From: Mesorhizobium sp.
Lineage (GTDB): Bacteria > Pseudomonadota > Alphaproteobacteria > Rhizobiales > Rhizobiaceae
DNA length: 64,000 bases
Assembly: GCA_019635735.1 (NCBI GenBank)
Contig: JAHBYX010000002.1
Coordinates: 496,001 to 560,000 of the forward strand
Reading direction: 5' to 3'
The notes beneath the pieces are model-generated. The model did no database searches. It saw nothing but the letters and a program-made list of their open reading frames with translations, and was not told the origin of the DNA. Each line of letters begins with the position of its first letter. Within the stretch, counting starts at the first letter, position 1. A program made the position numbers and the translations under genes. This document shows, piece by piece, positions 28,747 to 37,798 of this stretch.

Positions 28747-30012
28747 TCAGGTGTTCATCGAATCGAAGAAGTCGGCGTTCGTCTTCGTCTGCTTCAGCTT
28801 GTCGATGAGGAACTCGATCGCGTCGGTCGTGCCCATAGGAGCGAGGATCCGCCGCAGCACGAAGATCTTCTGCAGGTCGGCGCGCGGAACGAGGAGATCC
28901 TCCTTGCGCGTGCCAGACTTGAGAATGTCCATCGCCGGGTAGATTCGCTTGTCGGCCACCTTGCGGTCGAGCACGATTTCGGAATTGCCGGTTCCCTTGA
29001 ACTCTTCGAAGATGACTTCGTCCATGCGACTGCCGGTATCGATCAGGGCCGTCGCGATGATCGTCAGCGAACCTCCCTCCTCGATGTTGCGCGCGGCGCC
29101 GAAGAAGCGCTTCGGGCGCTGCAGCGCATTCGCGTCGACACCACCGGTCAGCACCTTGCCCGACGACGGCACCACCGTGTTGTAAGCACGGCCGAGGCGG
29201 GTGATCGAGTCGAGCAGGATGACCACGTCGCGCCCGTGCTCGACCAGTCTCTTCGCCTTTTCGATAACCATTTCAGCGACTTGCACGTGGCGCACCGCCG
29301 GCTCGTCGAAGGTCGACGAGACCACTTCGCCCTTCACCGAGCGCTGCATGTCGGTGACTTCCTCCGGCCGCTCGTCGATCAGGAGCACGATCAGATAACA
29401 CTCCGGATGATTCGCCGTGATCGAATGCGCGATGTTCTGCAAAAGCACTGTCTTGCCGGTGCGCGGCTGCGCGACGATGAGGGCGCGTTGGCCCTTGCCG
29501 AGCGGTGCGACGAGATCGATGACCCGCGCCGAAATATCCTTCGACGTCGGGACTTCCAGCTCCATCTTCAGCCGCGACGTCGGATAGAGCGGCGTCAGAT
29601 TGTCGAAATGGATCTTGTGACGGATCTTCTCCGGATCGTCGAAATTGATCGTGTTGACCTTGAGCAGCGCGAAGTAGCGCTCTCCTTCCTTCGGGCTGCG
29701 GATCGGGCCCTCGACGGTGTCGCCGGTCTTCAGCGAGAAGCGGCGAATCTGCGACGGCGATATGTAGATATCGTCCGGTCCCGGCAAGTAGTTCGCGTTC
29801 GCCGAACGCAGGAAGCCGAACCCGTCCTGCAGCACCTCGACGACACCGTCACCGATGATCTCGATATCCTGCGCCGCGAGCTTCTTCAGGATTGCGAACA
29901 TCAGTTCCTGCTTGCGCATGACGCTGGCGTTCTCGACCTCCAGCGATTCCGCGTAAGCGATCAGCTCCGGCGGCTTCTTGTTCTTGAAGTCTGCGAGTTT
30001 CATTTCCTGCAT
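28747..30012 (-). CDS. rho: Transcription termination factor Rho
   Basis: 421-aa RNA-dependent helicase. Rho-N region ([20 protein letters not shown]), cold-shock-like RNA-binding domain ([20 protein letters not shown]), P-loop [17 protein letters not shown], Walker [17 protein letters not shown] and the Q/R loops ([20 protein letters not shown]). The start MQEMKLADF is chosen because homologues begin there; the frame stays open for 46 more codons upstream without similarity. The leader region (30013-30200) contains a hairpin. Confidence 0.95.
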   Translation of the reverse strand: MQEMKLADFKNKKPPELIAYAESLEVENASVMRKQELMFAILKKLAAQDIEIIGDGVVEVLQDGFGFLRSANANYLPGPDDIYISPSQIRRFSLKTGDTVEGPIRSPKEGERYFALLKVNTINFDDPEKIRHKIHFDNLTPLYPTSRLKMELEVPTSKDISARVIDLVAPLGKGQRALIVAQPRTGKTVLLQNIAHSITANHPECYLIVLLIDERPEEVTDMQRSVKGEVVSSTFDEPAVRHVQVAEMVIEKAKRLVEHGRDVVILLDSITRLGRAYNTVVPSSGKVLTGGVDANALQRPKRFFGAARNIEEGGSLTIIATALIDTGSRMDEVIFEEFKGTGNSEIVLDRKVADKRIYPAMDILKSGTRKEDLLVPRADLQKIFVLRRILAPMGTTDAIEFLIDKLKQTKTNADFFDSMNT

Positions 30013-30153
30013 GGGGCGGGCTCTGGATGAATTCGGGGGTCCGGATACGAAACGCGGACTGGCATCGGTGCTTAGGAAACGCCGTCGGCGCGTCGATATG
30101 CTTGAGACGGCACGAGCGCGAGGCGGAAAGGGAAGGCCCTTCTCATACAATCG

Positions 30154-30173
30154 GGCTTGCCAAAGCGCAAGCC
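30154..30173 (-). other. Hairpin in the hemJ-rho intergenic region
   Basis: Arms GGCTTGC and GCAAGCC (7 bp) with a 6-nt loop, in the 188-bp gap after hemJ and before rho. No T-run follows on the minus strand, so it is not an obvious intrinsic terminator. It could belong to a rho leader; rho is often autoregulated by attenuation. Nothing else is recognised in this gap. Confidence 0.35.
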
Positions 30174-30200
30174 GTCAATTCGCCCGCCACCGTGAACCTC

Positions 30201-30734
30201 TCAGAACGGCTTGACGATGACCAGGATCACGATGGCTATCATCAAAACGGTCGGCACCTCGTTGACGATACGCCAATGCCGCGCAGGCTTCTGGTTGCGG
30301 TCTTCCGCGAAGCGCCGAACCGCGCCGCCGAGATAGCCGTGCATTCCCGACATCGCGACCACCAGCGCGATCTTGGCGTGAAGCCACCCGCCCATGAAGC
30401 CGAAGCCCTTCCACGCCAGCCACAGGCCCGCCGCCCAGGCAATGATCATGGACGGGTTGATGATCCCCCGGTAGAGACGCCGCTCCATCACCTTGAACGT
30501 CTCGGATTGCACCGACCCGCGCTCGGAATCGACGTGGTAGACGAACAGCCGCGGCAGATAGAGCATGCCTGCCATCCATGCGATCACCGCGATGACATGC
30601 ACGGCCTTGATCCAAAGATAGAGGTCGTCCGGCGCGGCGGCGAGCAGCAGGAGCGTCAGCGCGACGAAGATCGCGAGCGCGATGGCCGCCCTGCGCAGAG
30701 CAACGGCTCCGGAATCCTTCGAATCGCCGGCCAT
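30201..30734 (-). CDS. hemJ: Protoporphyrinogen oxidase HemJ
   Basis: 177-aa four-helix membrane protein of the HemJ family. Conserved elements include WIKAVHVIAVIAWMAGMLYL (His) and LPRLFVYHV, then GWLHAKIALVVAMSGMHGY. It oxidises protoporphyrinogen IX to protoporphyrin IX late in heme synthesis. The start MAGDSKDSG sits 1 bp after the hemE stop; an upstream Met would lie within hemE. It co-occurs with hemE in many alphaproteobacteria. Confidence 0.9.
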   Translation of the reverse strand: MAGDSKDSGAVALRRAAIALAIFVALTLLLLAAAPDDLYLWIKAVHVIAVIAWMAGMLYLPRLFVYHVDSERGSVQSETFKVMERRLYRGIINPSMIIAWAAGLWLAWKGFGFMGGWLHAKIALVVAMSGMHGYLGGAVRRFAEDRNQKPARHWRIVNEVPTVLMIAIVILVIVKPF

Positions 30735-30735
30735 G

Positions 30736-31776
30736 TCAGCGCGCCGCCCTGATTTGCCGAAGCATTGCCTCGACATGCGCGACCGGCGTCTCGGGCGTGA
30801 TGCCGTGACCGAGGTTGAAGATCAGCGGACCTCCCCCCAGGCCCTCGAGAACGGCACCCACGCCGTCTTCTAGCGCTCGGCCGCCCGCCACCAGCCGCAT
30901 CGGGTCGAGATTGCCCTGGACGGCGCCTGCTGCCTGCAGGCGCTTCGCCTGCGACATCGGCACGGACCAATCGAGCCCGAGCCCGTTCACGCCGGTTGCC
31001 TCCCGGTAGCCGTCGTAGAGGCTGCCCGCGCCTTTGGGGAAACCGATCACCAGCGCATCGGCGCGAGCCTCGCGCACTTTCTCGACGATTTTCCTCACCG
31101 GCCGTATGCAGAACGAGGCGAAAGACGGCTCGTCCAGCACGCCCGACCAGGAATCGAAGATCTGCACCGCATCCGCCCCGGCATCGAGCTGCCGGATCAG
31201 ATACTCCGCAGATACCTCCGCGATCGTATCGAGAAGCTGGATGAACGCTTCCGGATGGCGATACGCGAAGAGCCGCGCCGGCGCCTGGTCCGGCGTGCCA
31301 TGCCCGGCGATCATGTAGGTCGCGATCGTCCACGGCGCGCCGCAGAACCCCAACAGCGTCGTTTCCGCCGGAAGAACTGCCCGCAATCGCCTGACTGTCT
31401 CGTAGACCGGCTCCAAAGTCTCGTGGAACCGGCTCCGATCCAGCCGCACGACATCGTCGACGCTCATCGGCGTCATCAGCGGCCCGCGACCCTCCTCGAA
31501 CCGAAGGTCGCGCCCCAGCGCATGCGGCACGACGAGAATATCCGAGAACAGGATCGACGCATCGAAGCCGAACCGGCGGATCGGCTGGAGCGTCACCTCC
31601 ACGGCGTAGTCGGGATTGTAGCAGAGATCGAGAAAGCTCCCGGCTTTCTTCCGCGTCTCGCGATACTCGGGAAGGTAGCGCCCAGCCTGGCGCATCAGCC
31701 AGACCGGAGGCGGAAATGCGGTTTCGCCTCGCAGCACCTCGGCGACAATCCTTCTCGGCGTGCTCGGCTGAGCCAT
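30736..31776 (-). CDS. hemE: Uroporphyrinogen decarboxylase
   Basis: 346-aa TIM-barrel enzyme that converts uroporphyrinogen III to coproporphyrinogen III. The signature [20 protein letters not shown] and the second motif [15 protein letters not shown] are visible, plus the conserved [11 protein letters not shown] near the end. The ATG at 31776 has AAAGAGG about 4 nt upstream; the adjoining TTG is too close to it. The gene borders the proposed oriC, as in Caulobacter and Sinorhizobium. Confidence 0.95.
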   Translation of the reverse strand: MAQPSTPRRIVAEVLRGETAFPPPVWLMRQAGRYLPEYRETRKKAGSFLDLCYNPDYAVEVTLQPIRRFGFDASILFSDILVVPHALGRDLRFEEGRGPLMTPMSVDDVVRLDRSRFHETLEPVYETVRRLRAVLPAETTLLGFCGAPWTIATYMIAGHGTPDQAPARLFAYRHPEAFIQLLDTIAEVSAEYLIRQLDAGADAVQIFDSWSGVLDEPSFASFCIRPVRKIVEKVREARADALVIGFPKGAGSLYDGYREATGVNGLGLDWSVPMSQAKRLQAAGAVQGNLDPMRLVAGGRALEDGVGAVLEGLGGGPLIFNLGHGITPETPVAHVEAMLRQIRAAR

Positions 31777-31801
31777 CAAGCCTCTTTCCCAATAAAGAAA
31801 T

Positions 31802-31834
31802 GAATCTTCGAATCTTCTTTTGATTCTTAGAGTC
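31802..31834. promoter_or_regulatory. Cluster of four GANTC (CcrM) sites
   Basis: GAATC at 31802 and 31810, GATTC at 31822 and GAGTC at 31830: four sites in 33 bp, spaced 8, 12 and 8. Three more lie within the same gap (31955, 32027, 32082). CcrM methylates GANTC and couples gene expression and origin state to the cell cycle in alphaproteobacteria. The cluster also covers the likely hemE promoter. Confidence 0.7.
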
Positions 31835-31993
31835 TGTCTCTAACGGGGATCATCGGTCATCCCCAATCCGTTGACGAATAGGCCGCCAGGCCCTTCCATG
31901 TCCAGATGTATCGAGAAGTGCATAAGTCGAAGGGACCTTCGAATTCTCGTTTCTGAATCAGCGGGTTGGCTGCGACAGCGTCAAATGGCGAGC

Positions 31994-32002
31994 TGTGGAC
32001 AG
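31994..32002 (-). promoter_or_regulatory. DnaA box-like site
   Basis: TGTGGACAG, reverse complement CTGTCCACA; two mismatches to TTATCCACA. Confidence 0.6.
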
Positions 32003-32029
32003 GTGACGCCAAACCGTTCCGGAGCCGAT

Positions 32030-32038
32030 TCATCCACA
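32030..32038 (+). promoter_or_regulatory. DnaA box-like site
   Basis: TCATCCACA, one mismatch to TTATCCACA. Confidence 0.75.
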
Positions 32039-32071
32039 GGCCCAGGGCAAATGATCCGCAGGCCCGTGCAT

Positions 32072-32080
32072 TGTGGACAA
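32072..32080 (-). promoter_or_regulatory. DnaA box-like site
   Basis: TGTGGACAA, reverse complement TTGTCCACA; one mismatch to TTATCCACA. Confidence 0.75.
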
Positions 32081-32129
32081 AGAGTCATCTGATACAGTCC
32101 GTGCCGCCGGCGGATCCGATCTGTCCCGC

Positions 32130-32138
32130 TTGTCCACA
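32130..32138 (+). promoter_or_regulatory. DnaA box-like site
   Basis: TTGTCCACA, one mismatch to TTATCCACA; 27 bp before the ppsR start codon. Confidence 0.75.
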
Positions 32139-32164
32139 CTCGTCAACAGGGGCCGATCCGGGCT

Positions 32165-32986
32165 GTGAGCAAACCGCAAAGCTTCTTCCATCTGCACCTG
32201 ATCTCGGACGCGACGGGCGAGACGCTCCTGGCCGCAGGCCGCGCGGCATCGGCTCAGTACAAGGACACGCGGGCGATCGAGCACATCTATCCGCTGATCC
32301 GCACCGAGAAGCAGCTGGCCAAGGTGATCGAGGAGATCGACGCCGAGCCGGGGATCGTCCTCTACACTGTCGTCGATAAGGAACTGGCCGCCATCATCGA
32401 CCAGAAATGCGCTGCGATGGGTCTCCCCTGTGTCTCCGTCCTGGAGCCGGTGCTGACGGTCTTCCAGTCCTATCTCGGAGCGCCCGCCGGCCGCCGGGTC
32501 GGCGCTCAGCATGTGCTCGATGCGGAATATTTCCGTCGCATCGACGCCCTCAACTTCACCATGGACCATGATGACGGCCAGCTCCCCGCCGACATCGAGG
32601 AGGCCGATGTCGTGCTGATCGGCATCTCGCGCACGTCGAAGACTCCGACCAGCATCTATCTGGCGAACCGCGGCATCAAGACCGCCAACATCCCGATCGT
32701 CCTCGGCGTTCCGATTCCGGACAGTCTCTTGACCGCGAAGCGGCCTTTGATCGTCGGTCTCATCGCCACGGCTGAGCGCATTTCCCACGTGCGGCAGAAC
32801 AGATTGCTCGGCACGACGACCGGCTTCGACGCCCGGACCTATGTCGACAGGAGCACGATCTCCGAGGAACTGTCCTATGCAAGGCAGATCTGTGCGCGGC
32901 ACAACTGGCCGATGATCGATGTCAGCCGGCGATCGATCGAGGAGACGGCTGCTGCCATCGTTGCGCTGCGGGGCCGGACGCGCTAA
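32165..32986 (+). CDS. ppsR: PPDK/PEP synthase regulatory protein (DUF299)
   Basis: 273-aa bifunctional kinase/pyrophosphorylase that inactivates and reactivates pyruvate phosphate dikinase or PEP synthase through a threonine. DUF299 signature [14 protein letters not shown] at the N-terminus and the phosphate-binding loop [22 protein letters not shown] start at 32165. It is the first rightward gene after the origin; the orthologue occupies the same hemE-neighbouring place in Caulobacter and Rickettsia. Confidence 0.9.
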   Translation: MSKPQSFFHLHLISDATGETLLAAGRAASAQYKDTRAIEHIYPLIRTEKQLAKVIEEIDAEPGIVLYTVVDKELAAIIDQKCAAMGLPCVSVLEPVLTVFQSYLGAPAGRRVGAQHVLDAEYFRRIDALNFTMDHDDGQLPADIEEADVVLIGISRTSKTPTSIYLANRGIKTANIPIVLGVPIPDSLLTAKRPLIVGLIATAERISHVRQNRLLGTTTGFDARTYVDRSTISEELSYARQICARHNWPMIDVSRRSIEETAAAIVALRGRTR

Positions 32987-32997
32987 CCGGTTCGCCC

Positions 32998-33597
32998 ATG
33001 ACAACCCGGATCATTCTTGCCTCCGCAAGCCCGTTCCGCCTCGCGATGCTGCGCAATGCGGGTATCGAAACGGAGGCGAATCCATCGCGGATCGATGAGC
33101 GCGCGGTGGAAGAAGCCGTCGGCGACGCCGCGATTTCGCCCGAGAACCTCGCCTGGATCCTCGCCGAGGCGAAGGCCGAGGAGGTGAGCGAGCGGTTTCC
33201 CGGCGCGCTGGTCATCGGCTCCGACCAGACGCTGTCGCTCGGCGACGAAGTGCTTCACAAGGCTGCCGACATGGAAGAAGCACGGCGGCGGTTGCTCAAG
33301 CTCTCAGGCAGAACCCACCATTTGAACAGCGCAGTCGTGCTTGCGCGCGACGGCAAGGCGCTGTGGGGGCATGTCTCGGTTGCCAACATGACGATGCGCA
33401 AGCTCGATCCGGCCTATATCGGACGCTATCTGTCGCGTGTCGGCGATCAGGTTCTGCGCAGCGTTGGTGTCTACCAGATCGAGGGCGAGGGCATCCAGCT
33501 CTTCGACTCGATCGAGGGCGATCATTTCACGATCGTCGGCTTGCCGCTGCTCCCGCTCGTCGCCGAGCTTCGACGTCTCGGAGCCATCGATGGCTGA
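32998..33597 (+). CDS. maf: Maf-family nucleotide pyrophosphatase
   Basis: 199-aa Maf protein, which hydrolyses non-canonical or excess NTPs. N-terminal [20 protein letters not shown] and the active-site segment [17 protein letters not shown] are visible; the end includes [18 protein letters not shown]. Its last 8 nt overlap aroE. First of a compact maf-aroE-coaE-dnaQ run. Confidence 0.9.
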   Translation: MTTRIILASASPFRLAMLRNAGIETEANPSRIDERAVEEAVGDAAISPENLAWILAEAKAEEVSERFPGALVIGSDQTLSLGDEVLHKAADMEEARRRLLKLSGRTHHLNSAVVLARDGKALWGHVSVANMTMRKLDPAYIGRYLSRVGDQVLRSVGVYQIEGEGIQLFDSIEGDHFTIVGLPLLPLVAELRRLGAIDG

Positions 33598-34426
33598 CAT
33601 CCGCGCCTTCGTCTGCGGCCACCCGGTCGCCCATTCCCGCTCGCCCTTGATCCACGGCCATTGGCTCTCGACGCTCGGGATCTCCGGCAGCTACGGGCGC
33701 ATCGACATCGATCCGTCCGACATCCGCTCCTTCATTGCGACCCTGCCGCAGAGCGGCTTCGCCGGCGGCAATGTCACCATCCCGCACAAGGAAGCGGCCT
33801 TCGAAACCGTGGAACGTCGCGACGCGGAGGCCGATGCGGTCGGCGCGGTCAACACGCTCTGGATCGAGGATGGCAGGGTCTGCGGCGGCAATACGGATGC
33901 GATCGGTTTCGCCGCCAATCTCGACCAGTTCGCGCCCTCATGGCGCGGCCGCGACACCGCGCTCGTCCTCGGCGCGGGCGGCGCGGCGCGCGCCGTGGTC
34001 CACGCGATCCTCGGCGCCGGCTACCGCAGGGTGGAGATCGTCAACCGGACGCCGGCGCGGGCGCAGGAACTCGCCGAGCTGTTCGGCTCCAAGGTGGGCG
34101 CCCACGGCATTGACGCCACCGACCGGCTGCTGCCTTCCGCCGACCTGCTGGTCAACACGACGTCGCTCGGGATGGACGGCGAGGGATCGCTCCCCGCCGA
34201 CGTCGCCAGGCTCCCCGACCATGCGCTCGTTACCGACATCGTCTACGTGCCCCTCCGCACGCCGCTGCTCGAGGCCGCCGCCGCCCGCGGTCTGGAGACG
34301 GTCGACGGGCTCGGCATGCTGCTCCACCAGGCAGTACCCGGTTTCGAGCGCTGGTTCGGCGGACGCCCGACCGTCACGCAGGAACTTCGCGACCTCGTCA
34401 TCGCCGATCTGGGCGCCCACCGATGA
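33590..34426 (+). CDS. aroE: Shikimate dehydrogenase
   Basis: 278-aa NADP-dependent enzyme reducing 3-dehydroshikimate to shikimate. Substrate-site motif [15 protein letters not shown], catalytic Lys in [14 protein letters not shown], Asn/Asp in GAVNTLW and [10 protein letters not shown], and the nucleotide-binding loop [19 protein letters not shown] 33590 is chosen because homologues start just before [13 protein letters not shown]. Overlaps maf by 8 nt and coaE by 4 nt. Confidence 0.95.
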   Translation: MADIRAFVCGHPVAHSRSPLIHGHWLSTLGISGSYGRIDIDPSDIRSFIATLPQSGFAGGNVTIPHKEAAFETVERRDAEADAVGAVNTLWIEDGRVCGGNTDAIGFAANLDQFAPSWRGRDTALVLGAGGAARAVVHAILGAGYRRVEIVNRTPARAQELAELFGSKVGAHGIDATDRLLPSADLLVNTTSLGMDGEGSLPADVARLPDHALVTDIVYVPLRTPLLEAAAARGLETVDGLGMLLHQAVPGFERWFGGRPTVTQELRDLVIADLGAHR

Positions 34427-35004
34427 TCGTCATCGGCCTGACGGGCTCCATCGGCATGGGCAAGTCGACCACCGCGAAGATGTTCGCCGAGGCCGGCGTT
34501 CCGGTGCACGATTCCGACGAGGCGGTGCACCGTCTCTATTCGGGTGCGGCCGTGCCGCTGGTCGAGGCCGCCTTTCCGGGCGTGACCGTTGACGGCCGCA
34601 TCGATCGCAATCTCCTCGGCCAGCGCGTGATCGGCAATTCCGACGCCATCCGGAAGCTCGAGACGATCGTGCATCCGCTCGTGCGGGCCGACGCCGACGC
34701 CTTTCTGGCGCGGCATCGGGCGGCGGGTGCGAAAATCGTCGTTCTCGACATTCCGCTTCTGTTCGAGACCGGTGGACGCGATCGCGTCGACAAGGTCGTG
34801 GTCGTCTCCGCCCCGGCGGAGGTTCAGCGCGAACGCGTGCTTGCCCGGCCGGGCATGACGGCGGAGAAATTCGAGGCGATTCTCGCGCGGCAGGTGCCGG
34901 ACGCGGAAAAGCGGCGGCTGGCCGATTTCGTCGTCGATACGGGCGCCGGCATGGAAGCCGCCAGGCACTCGGTCGGGCAGATCATCGAAGCCCTGACGGC
35001 GTGA
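34423..35004 (+). CDS. coaE: Dephospho-CoA kinase
   Basis: 193-aa P-loop kinase catalysing the last step of CoA synthesis. P-loop [17 protein letters not shown], substrate segment [14 protein letters not shown] and lid region [16 protein letters not shown] are visible. ATGA overlap with aroE. Confidence 0.95.
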   Translation: MIVIGLTGSIGMGKSTTAKMFAEAGVPVHDSDEAVHRLYSGAAVPLVEAAFPGVTVDGRIDRNLLGQRVIGNSDAIRKLETIVHPLVRADADAFLARHRAAGAKIVVLDIPLLFETGGRDRVDKVVVVSAPAEVQRERVLARPGMTAEKFEAILARQVPDAEKRRLADFVVDTGAGMEAARHSVGQIIEALTA

Positions 35005-35085
35005 TGTCGGGATGTGTTGACGACGCCGGGGCCGGGACTTGTTGCCGGCACTTCGCTGCCGCATCCTCGTTCGAGGAGTGATTCG

Positions 35086-35808
35086 ATGCGCGAGATCGTC
35101 TTCGATACGGAAACCACGGGCCTTGATTCGCGCGTCGAGCGGGTGATCGAGATCGGCGCGATCGAACTGGTCAACCGGTTCCCGACCGGCCGCACCTATC
35201 ATGTCTATATCAATCCCGACGGCCGGCCGATCGATCCGGAGGCCCAGGCGGTTCACGGGATTTCCATGGCCGACCTGGCTGACAAGCCGGTCTTCGGCGG
35301 CATCGTCGACGAATTCTGCGCTTTCATCGACGGCGCCACGCTCGTCGCCCACAACGCGGGCTTCGACATCGGCTTCCTCAACGCCGAATTCGCCCGCTAC
35401 GGCAAGCCGCCGATCGAACAGTCGCGCGTCGTCGATACGCTGGCCATTGCGCGCCGCAAGCATCCGATGGGGCCGAATTCGCTCGATGCGCTCTGCCGGC
35501 GCTATGGCATCGACAACAGCCATCGAACCCGCCACGGCGCGCTGCTCGACTCAGGTCTTCTGGCCGAGGTCTATATCGAGCTGATCGGCGGGAAGCAGGC
35601 CGCCTTTGGCCTGTCGGTTGCCGAAACCTCGGCGAACCGCAGGGAAGATATCGAGGTGCAGGTCGTTCTGGCGGCACGGCCCGAACCCCTGCCGCCGAGG
35701 CTCACCGCGCCGGAGCGGGAAGCCCATGCCAGGCTCGTGGCGTCTCTTGGAGAGAAGGCGATCTGGCTGAAACCGGATTTCCAGCCTCTTGCCGAGGCGG
35801 AAGCCTGA
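35086..35808 (+). CDS. dnaQ: DNA polymerase III epsilon subunit (3'-5' exonuclease)
   Basis: 240-aa proofreading exonuclease of the replicase. Exo I REIVFDTETTGLDSR, Exo II LVAHNAGFDIGFLNAEF and Exo III RHGALLDSGLLAEVYI (HxxxxxD) supply the metal ligands. ATG 35086 is chosen because GAGGAG lies 7 nt upstream and the family begins MREIVFDTE. A C-terminal tail beyond residue 190 would bind the alpha subunit. Confidence 0.95.
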   Translation: MREIVFDTETTGLDSRVERVIEIGAIELVNRFPTGRTYHVYINPDGRPIDPEAQAVHGISMADLADKPVFGGIVDEFCAFIDGATLVAHNAGFDIGFLNAEFARYGKPPIEQSRVVDTLAIARRKHPMGPNSLDALCRRYGIDNSHRTRHGALLDSGLLAEVYIELIGGKQAAFGLSVAETSANRREDIEVQVVLAARPEPLPPRLTAPEREAHARLVASLGEKAIWLKPDFQPLAEAEA

Positions 35809-36297
35809 TCAGCTCGACATCTGCACCTTGCCGCGGGCCTGCTCTTCGGCCATGCGGGCCTGGAACATCTGCGCGAAGTCGATCGGATCGATCATCAGCG
35901 GCGGGAAGCCGCCGTTGCGCGTTGCCTCGGCGATGATCTGCCGCGCGAACGGGAACAGCAGCCGCGGGCACTCGACGAAGAGGATCGGCAGCGTGTGTTC
36001 CTTCGGGAAGCCGCTGATGCGGAAGACGCCGCCGTAGACCAGCTCGACGTTGAACAGAACATCCTTGTCCGCTCCAGCCTTCGCCGAAATGGTCAGGTTC
36101 ACGTCGAACTCGGTATCGGAGAGCGGGTTCGCGTTGACATTGACGTTGATATTGATGCCCGGAGCGGTCTCGCGGGCGCGCAGGGAATTCGGAGCATTCG
36201 GGCTCTCGAAGGACAGATCCTTGACATACTGCGCCAGCACATTGAGCGAAGGCTGCGCGCCGTTGCCGGCCTTTGCGCCGGTCTCGTTCTCTGCCAT
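35809..36297 (-). CDS. secB: Protein-export chaperone SecB
   Basis: 162-aa tetrameric chaperone that delivers unfolded preproteins to SecA. Recognised from [40 protein letters not shown] and [20 protein letters not shown]. It ends directly at the dnaQ stop, convergent. The 107-bp gap to fxsA upstream holds nothing recognised. Confidence 0.95.
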   Translation of the reverse strand: MAENETGAKAGNGAQPSLNVLAQYVKDLSFESPNAPNSLRARETAPGININVNVNANPLSDTEFDVNLTISAKAGADKDVLFNVELVYGGVFRISGFPKEHTLPILFVECPRLLFPFARQIIAEATRNGGFPPLMIDPIDFAQMFQARMAEEQARGKVQMSS

Positions 36298-36404
36298 TGA
36301 TCCCGTTCCTTGGTCGGTGGGCTCGTCGCGGCCCGTTTCAAATCGGGGCGTTCGCTAGCATGCCCGACCCCGCATAGCAAGTTTGCGAGGCGGATTGCCG
36401 AGGT

Positions 36405-36893
36405 CTACTCGGCATCCGGGCGTCGCCAGGGCGATGGCCCGTTGTCGTTGATCTCCCGGTAGTCCTGCTCGTCCAGATCGATCACTTTGGTCTCGCGCCT
36501 GGCCTGCGCGCCGCGCATGCCGAAGCCGGTGCCGACCACGACGATGCGGGAGCGGATCGCGTTCCACGCAAGATCGCGCACCGGGGGCAGGAAGAGCAGC
36601 AGTCCGATGATGTCGGTGATGAAGCCGGGGATGATGAGCAGCAGTCCGGCCAGGACGATCATCGCGCCATGCACGATCTCGCGGTCGGGGGCGCCGCCGG
36701 CCTGAGCCTGGATCTGTGCCCGCCGCAGCGCTCCGATGCCCTGGATTCGAAGAAGCAAGGCGCCGAGGACAGCCGAGGCGATTACCAGGCCGACAGTCGC
36801 AAGGGCGCCGATGCGGCTGCCGACGACGACGAATCCCGCGATCTCCAGCAGGGGCAGGAGAAGGAAGAAGATACCGACGATCGTTCTGGTCAT
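36405..36893 (-). CDS. fxsA: FxsA family membrane protein
   Basis: 162 aa with three or four membrane helices (IVGIFFLLLPLLEIAGFVVV; ALATVGLVIASAVLGALLLR; GAMIVLAGLLLIIPGFITDI), the last carrying the family LIIPGFITDIIGLLLFLPP motif. FxsA in E. coli relieves phage T7 exclusion by plasmid F; its normal role is unknown. Divergent from the Tim44-like gene. Confidence 0.9.
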   Translation of the reverse strand: MTRTIVGIFFLLLPLLEIAGFVVVGSRIGALATVGLVIASAVLGALLLRIQGIGALRRAQIQAQAGGAPDREIVHGAMIVLAGLLLIIPGFITDIIGLLLFLPPVRDLAWNAIRSRIVVVGTGFGMRGAQARRETKVIDLDEQDYREINDNGPSPWRRPDAE

Positions 36894-37072
36894 GGGATTC
36901 CGCGACTGAGGCCGCCGAACGCGGCTCCCCTAACATAGGAACGCGACCACGGGATTTGAATGATTGCGGTTGCCACTCTATATGCAAACGTCGAGCATTG
37001 TATCGGCTTGCCAAGCGGTCGATAATGATCCTTCGCATTCGTGGCCATAGCTCAGTCGTCTGGCGGAAGAAT

Positions 37073-37777
37073 ATGGAATTTTTCGATTTGGGTACGATCA
37101 TCTTCCTGGTCGCGGCGGTGGTTATCTTCATCCAGCTGCGCAACGTGCTCGGTCGCCGCACAGGCAACGAGCGCCCGCCCTTCGATCCCTACACCGCCGG
37201 GCGCAGCAGGCGCGAGGCAGAGCCTGCCGCGCAGGACAATGTCGTCTCTCTGCCGCGCCGCAAGGCGACCGAATCGAGTGAAGAAAGCTACGCTTCGATC
37301 GACAAGGCCGCGGCACCCGGCACCGACCTGAACAAGGGCATGCGCGCGATCAAGGACGCCGATCACACGTTCGAACCGGCCACCTTCGTCGATGGCGCGA
37401 AGATGGCTTACGAGATGATCGTCATGGCCTATGCCGACGGCGACCGGAAGACGCTCAAGAACCTTCTGTCCCGCGAGGTCTACGACGGCTTCGTCCAGGC
37501 GATCGCCGAGCGCGAGCAGCGCAACGAGAAGATCCAGTCGTCCTTCGTCGGTATCGACAAGGCGGAAATCGTCGGCGCCGAGATGAAGGGCAGTGAGGCG
37601 CACGTCACGCTGCGCATCGTCAGCGAACTCATCTCCGCCACGCGCAACAATGCCGGCGAGGTGATCGACGGCGATCCCGAAACGGTTGCCGAGGTCAAGG
37701 ACGTCTGGACTTTCGCCCGCGACACGAAATCCCGGGACCCGAACTGGAAGCTGGTCGCAACCGAAGCCGAAGACTGA
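37073..37777 (+). CDS. Tim44/TimA domain-containing protein
   Basis: 234 aa with one N-terminal membrane helix (LGTIIFLVAAVVIFIQLRNV), a low-complexity linker and a C-terminal Tim44-like domain (FVDGAKMAYEMIVMAYADGD; LLSREVYDGFVQAIAERE; VWTFARDTKSRDPNWKL). The family is the bacterial relative of mitochondrial Tim44 and is conserved in alphaproteobacteria; a membrane-protein quality role is inferred. The 179-bp gap to fxsA is AT-richer and should hold both promoters. Confidence 0.85.
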   Translation: MEFFDLGTIIFLVAAVVIFIQLRNVLGRRTGNERPPFDPYTAGRSRREAEPAAQDNVVSLPRRKATESSEESYASIDKAAAPGTDLNKGMRAIKDADHTFEPATFVDGAKMAYEMIVMAYADGDRKTLKNLLSREVYDGFVQAIAEREQRNEKIQSSFVGIDKAEIVGAEMKGSEAHVTLRIVSELISATRNNAGEVIDGDPETVAEVKDVWTFARDTKSRDPNWKLVATEAED

Positions 37778-37798
37778 TCCTCCCGGCGGAGATGGCCG

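Larger units (their letters stand above)
31777..32164. other. oriC: Chromosomal replication origin (oriC) region
   Basis: 388-bp gene-free gap between hemE and ppsR, which diverge from it. It holds four DnaA-box-like 9-mers (31994, 32030, 32072, 32130), three of them one mismatch from TTATCCACA. An AT-rich stretch with four GANTC sites lies at the hemE end (about 31787-31835), where unwinding could begin. parAB and parS are within 9 kb. The hemE-adjacent origin is established for Caulobacter and reported for S. meliloti. Gene orientation switches here (leftward before, rightward after), as expected for bidirectional replication. Confidence 0.85.

Noticed and set aside
37041..37064. GTGGCCATAGCTCAGTCGTC resembles the 5' part of a tRNA
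   Set aside because: No matching acceptor stem, anticodon arm or T-arm follows; the Tim44-like gene starts 9 bp later.
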